Numbered from the stretch's first letter, positions 52,501 through 61,198 are shown. The stretch: DNA of 64,000 nucleotides from Geodermatophilus siccatus (GCF_900103785.1 NZ_FNHE01000005.1:277233-341232), one strand, 5' to 3'. Notes: generated by a model not told the origin, from the letters alone. Translations and numbers: made by a program.

Positions 52501-54978
52501 GTCCTCGTCCCCCCGCCACAAGTCCGCAACACGGGTGTAGCGCTCGCCAAAGCGCTGCTTCAGGCGTTTGACCGCGGCCTTGTTCTCGTCCGTCTTCTCC
52601 CCGTCAATGACCATCCGCCGGGCGGCCGCGAGGTCGTCTCTGGGGTCGACCTCAGCTGAGACGGACTCGTAGACCGTGAGGCGAAGCAGGTCCTGGTAGT
52701 GACGCAGCCCCATGCCTGCTGACAACTTGGCGGCGTCCTGCCGGCTGTCGGTAAAGACGATGGCCTTACGCTGCTCTTCGTCGAGCTGTGAGACAAGCTC
52801 GGTGAGCAGGACCTGGTTGATCTTCTCGAAGCCAGTCCGCATTGCGCGGATGGGACTGCGCTGGCGCAGGGGATCGGTGTGCTTGAGCTTCTTGCCACCT
52901 GCGTATTGGATCTCCCAGTCGTCGGCGCAGTTCGGGCAGCGGGTCGGGAAGGGCGAGAGTCCGGCCAGCTCACGGACGGGTCCGCCGCGCTTCTTGTCCA
53001 GCTTGGAGATGACGTGGAACGTCCAGCCGGTGTGTGGCTTGCCGTTGGTGGCGTTCCGGACTTCACCACTGGCGGGCTTGAGAACGCTGGGCCGGAACGA
53101 GTACTCGACGTTCTTGCTGTCCGCGTACCACGCGAGGTCCTCGAGCTCGGGCTTCGCGGTGCGGGGCCAGTAGACGACGAAGTTCTCCGCCGTCCGCTCG
53201 AGCGACACCTGGTCGGGCATCTTCGCCAGGTCGGGGACGTCGGCGAGCAGAAGTGACTTGAAGTGAGGCGCTTGCGTCTCACCTGCGGGAACAAAGCCGC
53301 CGAGGAGGACGTCGCCGCAGTTCTGACAGTACAGAAGCTCAAGCACCCGGGCGCCACACGTACACCGGGTGGTTGGCTCGGCGAAGAGCCGGCCGACGGG
53401 CTTCGTCTCCTTGCGGGCCGGTGCGTCCGGACACTGAGGATCAGCGCAGGCCCACATGCCCGGGACGTTGCGGAAGAAGAGATGTGCCCGGAGGCGGGGC
53501 CAGTCCTGGCGGCCCTCACTAAGGCGCACCGCGGACAGCAGAGACCGTAGGGCGGCCTCAGCGCTGACATCCGCGGCGTGCGGGAAGAGCAACCGGCGAA
53601 GCTGAGATTCGTTCTTGGCCTCCGGCGCCCCCATCGGTTTCCCTCGGTCATCGAGGTGGAAGGCGCTCTTCAGGGCAGCATGGGCGCCGGTTCCCTCGGC
53701 GATCTGCAGTGCCGAATCCGGGTCGGCGGCACGGGCGAGCCGTTCCGCCGCGGCAGAGATGTCCGCCTGCAGCGGTTCGGGGCGGGTCGTGTCACCGGGG
53801 ATGAAGTCAAAGCTGGCCTCGTCGAGGCCAAAGAAGTCCTGGATGTACTGCCGATCCCGGACGGGGTCGAGGCTGGCGGAGGCCGCGAGGACGCGAAGCT
53901 GCTCAGGGCGATCGATAAGGCCGAGCCGGTAGCGCAGGTTCCGGATGAGGAGCGCGACCTCAGTGCCGGCCGTGCCCCGGTAGGTGTGCAGCTCGTCGAT
54001 GACGAGGGTGAAGCGGTGCGCAGGATCGGCGTCCAGCCACATGCGCGTTTGGTCGAAAAACGCACTCTCCCTTGGACGCAGGAGCATGACGTTGAGCATG
54101 CTGTAGTTGGTGATCAGCACGTCCGGTGGAGCGTCGAGCATGTCCCAACGGCTGCGCATCTCCGCGCCATGCAGGCGGGGGACGAAGTACTGCGTCTCTC
54201 CGCCCAGCGCGGCTGCCTTGGCCGAGCGCTCATCGAGCTGGTGCAGGAGGCGCCGCAGGTCCCCTTGAGCGCGCCCGTCATCAGGTGATCCCGTAACGGG
54301 TGTCGCCCCGGTGTAACGACCGAAGTAGAAACGGTGGCCGTTGCGGTGTGCGTCCAGCCACGCGCGGGCCTCGTCACTGTCGAGGGCCTTCCGCAACCGG
54401 ATCAACTGGTCGTCGACCAGCGCGTTCATCGGGTAGAGGATCATCGCCCGCACTGCCTGAGGGCGTCCGTGCTCACCCTGGCGCTGCGGCACGAAGGGGC
54501 CGTCCGGATTGCGCCACCAGCTGTTGTCCTGTCCGCCCCTGCCCGTCCAGCTGGCGGACTCGGTCAGCAGCGAGTCGAGGATGGGCAGGAGAAACGACTC
54601 CGTTTTGCCCGAGCCGGTACCCGCAGTGATGACCATGTTCCGTCCGCGTTCCCGGCCGGTGGCGAGCGCTCGTTCCTGGTGCCGGTACAGCCTCATGTGG
54701 GACGGGATCAGGCCGGCTGAGGCAAACGCGGCCAGGTCCGGTGATGCGCCGGTGGTTGCCGCAGCTCCGGCCAGGTCATGAGTAGCCGCCGCGTACTCAG
54801 GCCGGAGCTCGATGAGCGGTCGACGGTAGATGCCGTTGTCCCGGTCGAGGAGCTCCCGTCGTTCGCGCTGGAGCTCCTCGTCAGCCAGGCCGAACGGGGT
54901 GTCGTAGTAGCGGAAGAAGGCGTCCCTCAGGCGCTCGAAGCTGCCGACGACGTCCAGGCCGGTGGGCTCGTTCCCCAT
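49495..54978 (-). CDS. Giant DEAD/DEAH helicase with DUF1998 (DruE-like)
   Basis: 1827 residues; ATG 54978 with AGGAGAG upstream. The N-terminus (TPFGLADEELQRERRELLDR) is like that of the system A helicase. Walker A is ITAGTGSGKTESFLLPI (about 124), AMILYPMNALVDDQL follows, DELH is in LVIDELHTYRGTAGTEVALL (about 326), and motifs V and VI are TTTMEAGVDIGALEVVVLGN and YQQRVGRAGRRTSPIALALT (about 1168). Several zinc Cys pairs are seen (CGNCRRQH-CGICTRC, CRSCAHL, CPRCSAPPG), and DUF1998 is near the end (CAASCYRCLRDYSN). Large DUF1998 helicases of this kind are DruE in Druantia and relatives in DISARM. It is the third gene of a five-gene overlapping operon. Confidence 0.87.
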   Translation of the reverse strand: MGNEPTGLDVVGSFERLRDAFFRYYDTPFGLADEELQRERRELLDRDNGIYRRPLIELRPEYAAATHDLAGAAATTGASPDLAAFASAGLIPSHMRLYRHQERALATGRERGRNMVITAGTGSGKTESFLLPILDSLLTESASWTGRGGQDNSWWRNPDGPFVPQRQGEHGRPQAVRAMILYPMNALVDDQLIRLRKALDSDEARAWLDAHRNGHRFYFGRYTGATPVTGSPDDGRAQGDLRRLLHQLDERSAKAAALGGETQYFVPRLHGAEMRSRWDMLDAPPDVLITNYSMLNVMLLRPRESAFFDQTRMWLDADPAHRFTLVIDELHTYRGTAGTEVALLIRNLRYRLGLIDRPEQLRVLAASASLDPVRDRQYIQDFFGLDEASFDFIPGDTTRPEPLQADISAAAERLARAADPDSALQIAEGTGAHAALKSAFHLDDRGKPMGAPEAKNESQLRRLLFPHAADVSAEAALRSLLSAVRLSEGRQDWPRLRAHLFFRNVPGMWACADPQCPDAPARKETKPVGRLFAEPTTRCTCGARVLELLYCQNCGDVLLGGFVPAGETQAPHFKSLLLADVPDLAKMPDQVSLERTAENFVVYWPRTAKPELEDLAWYADSKNVEYSFRPSVLKPASGEVRNATNGKPHTGWTFHVISKLDKKRGGPVRELAGLSPFPTRCPNCADDWEIQYAGGKKLKHTDPLRQRSPIRAMRTGFEKINQVLLTELVSQLDEEQRKAIVFTDSRQDAAKLSAGMGLRHYQDLLRLTVYESVSAEVDPRDDLAAARRMVIDGEKTDENKAAVKRLKQRFGERYTRVADLWRGDEDEAHEGQLAELEASLCAPPPLSDLATQVGDALLALGVNPGGPHASLSSTARIAQQEPTPWSALYDWAADSPEPRRNLTMGEKDLLHSIDLSLRIEVIESLFSGAGRDFESLGLGWLALASDRRDADLDPASVPAIARSSLRVLADLRRFTNLRDGRDTPHPKLVRYWDAVARAHGLDPQTVQADVLAYWGKAVTQQIIDPAQVTLRKPGIVSWICGNCRRQHLHRGCGICTRCRQVLPVEGAPLELGEDYYSWKATQSLGRFRLNCAELTGQTDRVDAQARQARFQGIFLDEGTRENRLADGVDLLSVTTTMEAGVDIGALEVVVLGNMPPTRFNYQQRVGRAGRRTSPIALALTVCRGRSHDEYYFARPHLITSEPTPKPYLSLDRPEIFSRALRSEVLRLAFAELGEHMVNARIASSLTNNPHGQFGLRADWASMRPLVQRWVDERGARIEAAAAALSAYTPSDISAFDWGAWIDDDLIAAVDRACASDSGHLELSQRLAEAGELPMFGFPTSVRYLHLRRPKYSRPWPPEGVIDRDLAMAVSQFAPLSEVVRDGRVYPVVGVAAFRPVGSQPPPEPDPLGTAHRLAVCRSCAHLSDTAGDGDTSPTACPRCSAPPGVFQEVDLREPLGFRAGREKDFNGNFSWSARAMAARAMTDLSKLAKTEEAGITAFSGPGKRYVINDNAGKLHRFRPSAWPDWGGYVSVAAIEKGFLPDKAANGDALSVALGAVQPTDFLFVGSSAPVLEDAGLRLDLETSISQPWGATESADARRAAWYSLAFLLRTSAAAYLDVQTLELSAGIYNGLVDDKPTMMAFIADTLENGAGFSTHLGNPGVFTKLVEDQIASYLRDLEDPGHAGECAASCYRCLRDYSNMAYHALLDWRLARDLLAVLRDGTLPIDHQLEQRSMSSWAEAYGAELVDDLPCAAAVLGSNLYGEVVVLAKHPLEASEKVLIAPRLAEALAEAEDRYPDATAIVFADTFTLDRSPGHVLKLVGEAAGGR

Positions 54979-54986
54979 GGTCTCTC

Positions 54987-55901
54987 CTAGCTGACTTCGA
55001 GGGTCTGCCCGAGCGAGGTGGCTACTGCCTCAGCGATCGAGCGGGGGATGTTGTCGTAGATGCCTGTTCGTGCGCGGTCCGAGAACCGAGGGGTGAAACC
55101 GCTGCAGAGGACGAGGCAGCGCTGGTGCAGTACGGGAAGCGGGACGCCCCAGTCGACGTACAGGCATCCCACGTCGCGGCCGCTGCTGTCGGCTCGCCAG
55201 CGGAGTGGGCTCACCTTCACGGTGGCGAGTGCGGCGAAGACGGCGGCAGGCATGTCGCACTGCCGCCAGCCTTCCGGCCCCAGGTACAGGTAGCGCTTGC
55301 GGCCTGCCCATTCGTAGCGGTACGCCCCCTGAGGCAGCGGCCTCACCGTGGTCGGCCGCCACTCCTGTGTGCGCGGGTCGAATTGTTCGAGGCTGGCGTT
55401 CTGCAGGTTCGGGCCAGCAGCGGGCTCACCCAGCTGTGGGTAGCTGAGGTGAGTAGTCAGCTGTTCAGCGGCGCAGGGGACGTACGTGGCGCCAAGCGCT
55501 TTCGCTGCCATGGGCAAATCCTCGGGTGAGTCGTACTGCAGGAGGACGACGGTCGGACGTGCCAGGCCTGAAGGATGCAGGACCTGTGGAAGCCGGTGGA
55601 CCTCCAGCCACAGGTCGTCCAGCGTGCGATCGCAGGACGAGCTTCGGCATCCGACGAGGAGAGCCAGCCCGTCGCCCTCCGGTATCCGGGTGAGGACCAG
55701 CGGCGTGGTTGACCAGCGGTCAGTGTCCCAGTCGACCTCGAGGTTGCCGAGCGCGGCCATGTCGCGCAGCCACCGCCCGGAGTCGGCTGGCCACGCCGTG
55801 ATGTTATCCGTCCGGGCCAGCCAGTCGTGGGTGCGCCTCAGCCGGTTGATCCTGCCCGACCGCTGAACCGCGAGCCACTGTGCGAGCTGGTCACCCAGCA
55901 C
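54987..55901 (-). CDS. Unknown protein of system B (DruG position)
   Basis: 304 residues. GTG 55901 is preferred: GGGAGAGG lies seven bases upstream and the overlap with the preceding gene is 11 bases; an ATG at 55934 would overlap by 44. The protein is mixed alpha/beta, Trp- and Arg-rich (WLRDMAALGNLEVDWDTDRW, CRSSSCDRTLDDLWLEVH, FTPRFSDRARTGIYDNIP). No nuclease or ATPase motif is seen. It ends in TAG, 8 bases before the helicase gene. By order it would match DruG of Druantia type II, but I cannot show homology. Confidence 0.72.
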   Translation of the reverse strand: MLGDQLAQWLAVQRSGRINRLRRTHDWLARTDNITAWPADSGRWLRDMAALGNLEVDWDTDRWSTTPLVLTRIPEGDGLALLVGCRSSSCDRTLDDLWLEVHRLPQVLHPSGLARPTVVLLQYDSPEDLPMAAKALGATYVPCAAEQLTTHLSYPQLGEPAAGPNLQNASLEQFDPRTQEWRPTTVRPLPQGAYRYEWAGRKRYLYLGPEGWRQCDMPAAVFAALATVKVSPLRWRADSSGRDVGCLYVDWGVPLPVLHQRCLVLCSGFTPRFSDRARTGIYDNIPRSIAEAVATSLGQTLEVS

Positions 55902-57987
55902 GGCGGGACCTCTCCCATGCGCTGATGTAGACATCGAGCAATCTGTCCGCGCCCTTCCAGTGATGGGCGATCCGTCTCCACACCTCGCTGCTCTCGCCGG
56001 ACAGTCCTGCCATGTGCGGGTCCTGCCACCGGACGCGGATGGGGCGTTCCGGTGCGCCAGTCCGGCTGTTGACACACACGAGCCACACCGCGGTAGCTGG
56101 TGGCGAGAATTCCCAGTACGGGGGGTCCGGCAAGCCTAGGCGGGTCAGCCAGGCAGAAGGCGCAGCCACGGTGACAGGGGTGACGTGGCCACGCTGGTCG
56201 ACGACGCTGTAGTCCCGTGCATGCCGTCGCAGGAGGAGAGGCTGCGGGACCATGCCGGGGATCGCTGCTCCGGTGATGCTCGAGGTGCTAGGTGCGCCCT
56301 CGCTCAGTGCGGGTGACGTCCCGTCCTCCCTCACGGTCCAGACGAGCTGCCGCGCCTCGCTGACGCTCAAGCCGGCCGTGTCGGCGTCGTGGAGATGGAA
56401 TGTCAGCTCCAGGCCGTCGACCTCGAGCCGATGCGGCCCAGCCTCGAGAGGCAACCGCCTCAGGGGGATCGGGAACCCAGTCGCCAGGAAGGCTGGATCT
56501 TGCCGGCGGCCATCGAGCGCTGCCGGGACTCGCCGTTCTTCATCTGCGGAAGGCAGCAAGAGATCCGGCGCTCCGCCGATGAGGTAGTGATTACTGCCCA
56601 GCCTCTCCGCCACCCTGAGGCCTGCAACCAGTCGTGGCCGCGCCACCGGGTCCGGACGCAGTGCCGAGACGAGGCCTGCGGAAAGACCGCGCACCGCCTC
56701 GCGGAAGGCGGCTTCGTTCTCGAGGACGACGTTGAGGTACACCACCCGGCCAGGCACGAGCGCCCGCTCTGGCGGCTGCTTGAGCCGGCGCCAGCCACTG
56801 CGTGCGGCTGTGTCCAGGACGCTGTCCATCGAGGGCCCGTACTCGGGGCGGACAGCGAGGATGTGCCGCTCGTGCGGCAGCACGGAGTCGACGCTCAGCC
56901 ACTCGGCGTCCTGATGACCTCGGAACGCCAGGATGGGCTGATCCCGGAAGACAGCCTCACATCCGTCACCCCGGAGGCTGAGTCCGCGTTGCTGCCGCAA
57001 AGTGCCCGCCAGGGAAGGCAGTCCCTCGGTCTCGTACAACCCGCCGTACTGAGGCTGTCGCAGGTACACGACGTGCTGACCCAGTTCGAGCGTCACGCTC
57101 GGCACCTCGTCGACGACCGGAACTGCCCAGGTGGCGGTGAACTCATCCAGGTCCAGAGCGATACGGAGATCGAGCTGTCGTCGGCCGCGAGGCGTGAGGA
57201 CGACTCCATCCCACGCGCTGGCCTGGCGGTGCACGAGGCTTCCGACGACCTGTTGCAGCCCGGGTGCCCGTAGCGCACGGGTGAAGGTCTCAGAAAACCC
57301 GCGGGGGCGACTTGCCCACAGGGACAGGAGACCCGTCAGCGCCGAGCTCGGGGGGATCTCCTCGGTATTCAGGTCCAGCGCGGCGAAGAAGTGTGTGAGC
57401 AGCATCCGGTCAGAACGACGCAAGAGCGCCTGCGATATCGGATAGCCGACCTTCCAGAAGGTCTCGTGCGTCTGGATGGTGCTCTGCCCGAGCGTTGACG
57501 CACGAGCCGACACCCAGGTGTCGAGGTCGTCCCACCATCCGGCGACCACATCGAATCCATGACAGAGGTCGTCCTTGATGCGGAGCAGGTCAGCTCCCGC
57601 CGCAGAGGGTCTGATCAGCTCGGCGAGGCGCACGTAGTACGCCGCAGAGGTCGCGGACTCATCGGTGTGCATCGCTGAGGCGGCGAGGACAGTCGCCGCC
57701 AGCACGGGCAGGTTGGGAGGCGGCTGGTCGCCTCGGCTCCTGCGCCAGCGCTGCCAGCGGGTGTCGAGTCTGTCGAACAACCGATCGCCGGCGTGCCAGT
57801 CCAGATACTGGTCAACGCAAGCGCACAGGTCAGCTGTGGGCTGATCAACCTCTGGCCAGAGCCGGCGGGCCTCGGCGTCGTCCAGGAAGAGGGTCCATGG
57901 AGTTGAGGGATCGCGGTCGACGAAGAAGGCCTTGACCAGGGCAGCCTGCCACTGCTGCCAGCCCCACTGCTGCCCGCCGTTGGGCAT
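55891..57987 (-). CDS. Unknown large protein of system B (DruF position)
   Basis: 698 residues from ATG 57987. The first half is helical and Trp-rich (QQWGWQQWQAALVKAFFVDR, LIRIKDDLCH-like LLRIKDDLCHGFDVVAGWWD). The second half is beta-rich with immunoglobulin- or jelly-roll-like strands (LPLEAGPHRLEVDGLELTFH). No catalytic motif is visible. It precedes the 304-residue gene with overlap and so belongs to the same complex or pathway. Its place next to a C5 methylase and a DruE-like helicase fits DruF of Druantia type II; homology is not shown. Confidence 0.75.
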   Translation of the reverse strand: MPNGGQQWGWQQWQAALVKAFFVDRDPSTPWTLFLDDAEARRLWPEVDQPTADLCACVDQYLDWHAGDRLFDRLDTRWQRWRRSRGDQPPPNLPVLAATVLAASAMHTDESATSAAYYVRLAELIRPSAAGADLLRIKDDLCHGFDVVAGWWDDLDTWVSARASTLGQSTIQTHETFWKVGYPISQALLRRSDRMLLTHFFAALDLNTEEIPPSSALTGLLSLWASRPRGFSETFTRALRAPGLQQVVGSLVHRQASAWDGVVLTPRGRRQLDLRIALDLDEFTATWAVPVVDEVPSVTLELGQHVVYLRQPQYGGLYETEGLPSLAGTLRQQRGLSLRGDGCEAVFRDQPILAFRGHQDAEWLSVDSVLPHERHILAVRPEYGPSMDSVLDTAARSGWRRLKQPPERALVPGRVVYLNVVLENEAAFREAVRGLSAGLVSALRPDPVARPRLVAGLRVAERLGSNHYLIGGAPDLLLPSADEERRVPAALDGRRQDPAFLATGFPIPLRRLPLEAGPHRLEVDGLELTFHLHDADTAGLSVSEARQLVWTVREDGTSPALSEGAPSTSSITGAAIPGMVPQPLLLRRHARDYSVVDQRGHVTPVTVAAPSAWLTRLGLPDPPYWEFSPPATAVWLVCVNSRTGAPERPIRVRWQDPHMAGLSGESSEVWRRIAHHWKGADRLLDVYISAWERSRRAG

Positions 57988-58132
57988 GCCAGCACCGCCC
58001 CCGCCCAGTTCGTGACCGTCCGCACACTAAGCGCCAGCACGAACGAAATCGAGTCACTGGCGTAACGGAATGCCCCGCGTGGGGGACGGGGGGCTGGTGT
58101 GACGGAGGCTTCCTGGGCGCCGCCGGGATGGG

Positions 58133-58570
58133 TCATCCGGAAGTGTCGGTGGCCCCCCATACCTTGGTCCCGTGCCCAACAGCGCGGAGGACCGCCGCCA
58201 GCGCCTCCTCCGGCGTCTCGTGCTCCCACACCCGAACGACCGTCCAGCCGGCGCTTGTCAGCGCCGTGTCAGCTCGCCGATCTCGCTCGATGTTGCGGCG
58301 CAGCTTCGGCGTCCAATACCACTCATTGCGCGTCGGCTCCCGGCCATGGACGGGGCAGACGTGCCAGAAGCAACCATCGACGAAGACAGCGACCCTGCGT
58401 TTCGTGAAGACGATGTCCGGCCGGACGCGGACCCCGTCCAGGTCAAGACGGTGGTCCTTCCTGAAGCGATAGCCCCGGGCGTGGAGGGCCGACCGCAGGC
58501 GGACCTCGGGCTTGGAGTCAACCCGCCGGTTGGCCTGCATGTTGCGCGAACGGCCGGGGTTCAGGGGCAT
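58133..58570 (-). CDS. vsr: Very-short-patch mismatch repair endonuclease
   Basis: A 145-residue Vsr: RSRNMQANRRVDSKPEVRLR, RVRPDIVFTKRRVAVFVDGC (catalytic Asp52), FWHVCPVHG (His70 and Cys72, zinc site) and EWYWTPKLRRNIERD. Vsr nicks T-G mismatches that arise when 5-methylcytosine deaminates, so it serves the cytosine methylase encoded divergently 140 bases away. ATG 58570. It shares its strand with the system B operon (gap 145 bases). Confidence 0.93.
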   Translation of the reverse strand: MPLNPGRSRNMQANRRVDSKPEVRLRSALHARGYRFRKDHRLDLDGVRVRPDIVFTKRRVAVFVDGCFWHVCPVHGREPTRNEWYWTPKLRRNIERDRRADTALTSAGWTVVRVWEHETPEEALAAVLRAVGHGTKVWGATDTSG

Positions 58571-58710
58571 GGGCCGACCGGTGTTCTGCTGACCGTCCTC
58601 GGCTGTGGGCACGAGGACAGTCTGCGCGTCGGCAGCAGGGGTCTGGGGACAGTGACGGAGGATGGGCCCGGCCTGCCGGGGATACAGGCGAGCGCCACCG
58701 AGGGAGAGTT

Positions 58711-60006
58711 GTGACCGAGTTGAACGTCGTAGAGATCTGCGCCGGAGCCGGGGGACAGTCGCTGGGGCTGCACCTTGCCGGGTTCCGGCACGAGCTCGCC
58801 GTCGAGTTGGATGAGACCGCCGCGACGACGCTGCGGAACAACCTCGCCCGGCTGTCTCCGACAGCGGACCCGGCGGAACTCGTGAAAGTCGGTGATGTCG
58901 CCGACCCCGGGGTTTGGAAGCCGGAGGACTACGCCGGGCGAGTGGCTCTGCTGGCTGGCGGCGTCCCGTGCCCGCCATTCAGCGTCGCCGGCAAGCAGCT
59001 GGGCGCAGGTGATGAGCGGGACCTGTTCGCCTGGGCCGTCCACCTCACCGGACGTGTGCGTCCGGAGGCGCTGCTCCTGGAGAACGTTCGGGGCCTGAAC
59101 GACCCTCGCTTCGGCGGTTACCGGCAGGCCGTCGTCGACCAGCTCGAGGACCTCGGGTACCGGGCCGACTGGAAGCTCCTGCATGCCAAGGACTACGGCG
59201 TGCCGCAGCTGCGGCCGCGCATGGTCCTCGTGGCCTTGCGTCCCGAGTATGTCGACTACTTCGAGTGGCCCGAGCCAAAACCCACGACTCTGACTGTCGG
59301 AAGCGCACTGGTTGACCTCATGGGTGCGAACGGATTCAGGTACATCGATGAATGGGTTGAGCGCGCAAACTCCATTGCTCCGACGATCGTCGGAGGCAGC
59401 AAGAAGCACGGAGGAGCCGACCTCGGCCCGACTCGTGCCAAGCGAGCCTGGGAAGAGCTGTGGGTGGACGCTCATGGGCTCGCCAACGCGGCGCCAGGAG
59501 AGGATTGGGAGCGTGAGGAGCACCCACGTGGTCCCAAGCTGACTGTAGACATGGTCGCCCGCTTGCAGGGCTGGCTCAACGAGCCTGACTACAAATGGCA
59601 CTTCACCGGCATGAAGACCAGCCACTACCGGCAGGTTGGAAATGCTTTCCCGCCGCCTGTGGCGCGAGCTGTGGGGGAGAGCATCGCCCGGGCCCTAAGG
59701 AAGGAAGGAGTGGCCGGGACGCTTCGCGCTGACCTCAAGATGCACGATGAGGTCTACCACATATTGCGGGACGCCGATGACTTCCTAACTTCTTACCGCA
59801 TCACCCAGCTGCTCGGCGGCCGACTGTCGGTCAACGATGTGGAGAAGCGAATCGCACACCTGCGCCATGACTTTAATGTCGAGGAGCGCCGCAGCGGTGC
59901 CCGCTCTTCCTACCTGCTGGGCGAATGGCGCGCCTTCCAGGGGCAATCGGATCACAAGCGGCACGAGGCTTTCGCAGCGCGTCGCAGCCGCGGCCGTATC
60001 AGCTAA
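58711..60006 (+). CDS. DNA (cytosine-5) methyltransferase, likely partner of the NaeI-like enzyme
   Basis: A 431-residue C5 methylase: VVEICAGAGGQSLGLHLAGF (motif I), GGVPCPPFSVAGKQ (catalytic Cys87, motif IV), LLLENVRGL (VI), RPRMVLVAL (VIII) and YRQVGNAFPPPVARAVG (X). The target-recognition part contains APTIVGGSKKHGGADLGPTR, which I associate with GCCGGC-type methylases; that is memory-based inference. A C-terminal extension of about 70 residues (ITQLLGGRLSVNDVEKRIAH) looks like a winged helix, perhaps for self-regulation. GTG 58711 has GGGAG upstream. It runs divergently from vsr and the operon. Confidence 0.92.
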   Translation: MTELNVVEICAGAGGQSLGLHLAGFRHELAVELDETAATTLRNNLARLSPTADPAELVKVGDVADPGVWKPEDYAGRVALLAGGVPCPPFSVAGKQLGAGDERDLFAWAVHLTGRVRPEALLLENVRGLNDPRFGGYRQAVVDQLEDLGYRADWKLLHAKDYGVPQLRPRMVLVALRPEYVDYFEWPEPKPTTLTVGSALVDLMGANGFRYIDEWVERANSIAPTIVGGSKKHGGADLGPTRAKRAWEELWVDAHGLANAAPGEDWEREEHPRGPKLTVDMVARLQGWLNEPDYKWHFTGMKTSHYRQVGNAFPPPVARAVGESIARALRKEGVAGTLRADLKMHDEVYHILRDADDFLTSYRITQLLGGRLSVNDVEKRIAHLRHDFNVEERRSGARSSYLLGEWRAFQGQSDHKRHEAFAARRSRGRIS

Positions 60007-60010
60007 TGGT

Positions 60011-60042
60011 GGCGCCCTGCAGCCGCGGGGCTGCAGGGCGCC
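60011..60042. terminator. Bidirectional terminator between methylase and HNH genes
   Basis: A perfect 14-bp stem, GGCGCCCTGCAGCC (60011-60024) and GGCTGCAGGGCGCC (60029-60042), loop GCGG, placed 4 bases after the methylase stop and 12 bases before the end of the convergent HNH gene. Confidence 0.8.
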
Positions 60043-60054
60043 GCGGCAGCCGGC

Positions 60055-60867
60055 TCAGCTACTGACCATGTCCTCGAGCGATGCCATGAGCCGCGCTCGT
60101 TCGCTCTCGGACAGGCGTCGGACACGGGTGTAGTACTCGTCGACCCTCGTCCGCGGGCGGCGGTTGAGTTCCATACGGCGCAGCAATTCCCTCTTGTCGC
60201 CCTGACTCATCGACCGGATACCCGGCATGAGCTCCTCCAGCGTCGGTGGGTTCGGCAGCTCGTCACGCATGGGCTCGTTGCACCGGGCGCACTCGGACTG
60301 CAGATCGTTGATCGTCGTTTCCTTGCCGAGACGTGCCCCTGGAACTCGATGCCCGAGCGTCAGCCGGGCGGTCTTACCCGGCTCGTCGTCGTACAGCTCG
60401 CGTGCGCCGATCCCGCAGACCACGCACATCCAGCCATCCCGTTCATGGACGTGCCTGCGCACGCTGTCCGAGGGCTTGTCGTCGACCGGTCGCGGAAAAC
60501 CACAGCCGGGATGCCAGCCGATCTTCTCGACGCGGTACTCGTCGTGGGCTAGCGCCGCGTTGTCACGCTGGCTTTGGAGGATCCAGCCGTCTCTGGTGCG
60601 GAGCTGACGCAGGCGGCGGTTGAGGTGCTCGGCGCTGTTGGGAACCGTCGCACCGAGTGCACTGCGAAGGGAGCGCATCGTGAAGCGCCCGCCTTGCCCC
60701 ACGTGAAAGGCGAGATAGGCGGCAAGCTTCCGTTCGTCACCGAAAGGCTTGCTGTGGGACCCCGGGGCGACGGTCAGTTCCCACCAGAGAACCCCACCCT
60801 GAGCATAGGCCGCACTCGGGTAGTACAGGTCGATCGTGTGCTCGTCGTTCACACCTCTGGCTACCAC
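60055..60867 (-). CDS. HNH endonuclease-like protein
   Basis: A 270-residue protein. The first 115 residues include a helical, winged-helix-like part (RKLAAYLAFHVGQGGRFTMR, then LRQLRTRDGWIL). Residues 135-200 are an HNH domain: RDGWMCVVCG (zinc Cys148, Cys151), LTLGHRVPGARLGKETTIND (His173, Asn187) and QSECARCNEP (zinc Cys193, Cys196, Asn197). It is convergent with the C5 methylase, a usual place for a restriction partner. It may be an extra restriction nuclease or a control nuclease of the same locus. ATG or GTG near 60867. Confidence 0.82.
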   Translation of the reverse strand: MVARGVNDEHTIDLYYPSAAYAQGGVLWWELTVAPGSHSKPFGDERKLAAYLAFHVGQGGRFTMRSLRSALGATVPNSAEHLNRRLRQLRTRDGWILQSQRDNAALAHDEYRVEKIGWHPGCGFPRPVDDKPSDSVRRHVHERDGWMCVVCGIGARELYDDEPGKTARLTLGHRVPGARLGKETTINDLQSECARCNEPMRDELPNPPTLEELMPGIRSMSQGDKRELLRRMELNRRPRTRVDEYYTRVRRLSESERARLMASLEDMVSS

Positions 60868-61198
60868 CGAGCTTGCCCAGTCTCGGTGCTTTGTGACAAC
60901 TGACGGCGAGTCGTGACCATCGACAGGACGGTTGTGCCGTCCCGATTCGGCTCAGGTGATGGGCCAGGCGCGGCGCCGCCCCGAGAAGGTCCTCCATTGG
61001 TGGCGGCTGCCTCCCAGGGACCCCGAGCTCGGCGGGAGATGCGGAGTATCCGCAGGATGCCAGCGCGTCCGTCGTGGGCTAGGAGGTGAGGGGCCGCAAC
61101 GCAGACGAAGGTGTTCGCATGCGCTCTTGTATGTCGAGCTGCGCAGGTCGTCCGAGCCGGTCCGCGGCGCGGCACTTGAGCTTCGGCGCCTAGTCGCG
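60868..61198. other. Intergenic region without a clear gene
   Basis: About 330 bases upstream of both the HNH gene (minus) and the IS-split hypothetical gene (plus). The plus-strand frame of the latter is open from 60932 but with no good start or Shine-Dalgarno site; an AGGAGGTGAGG run at 61081 is not followed by a start in that frame. I see no RNA gene here. Confidence 0.35.
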
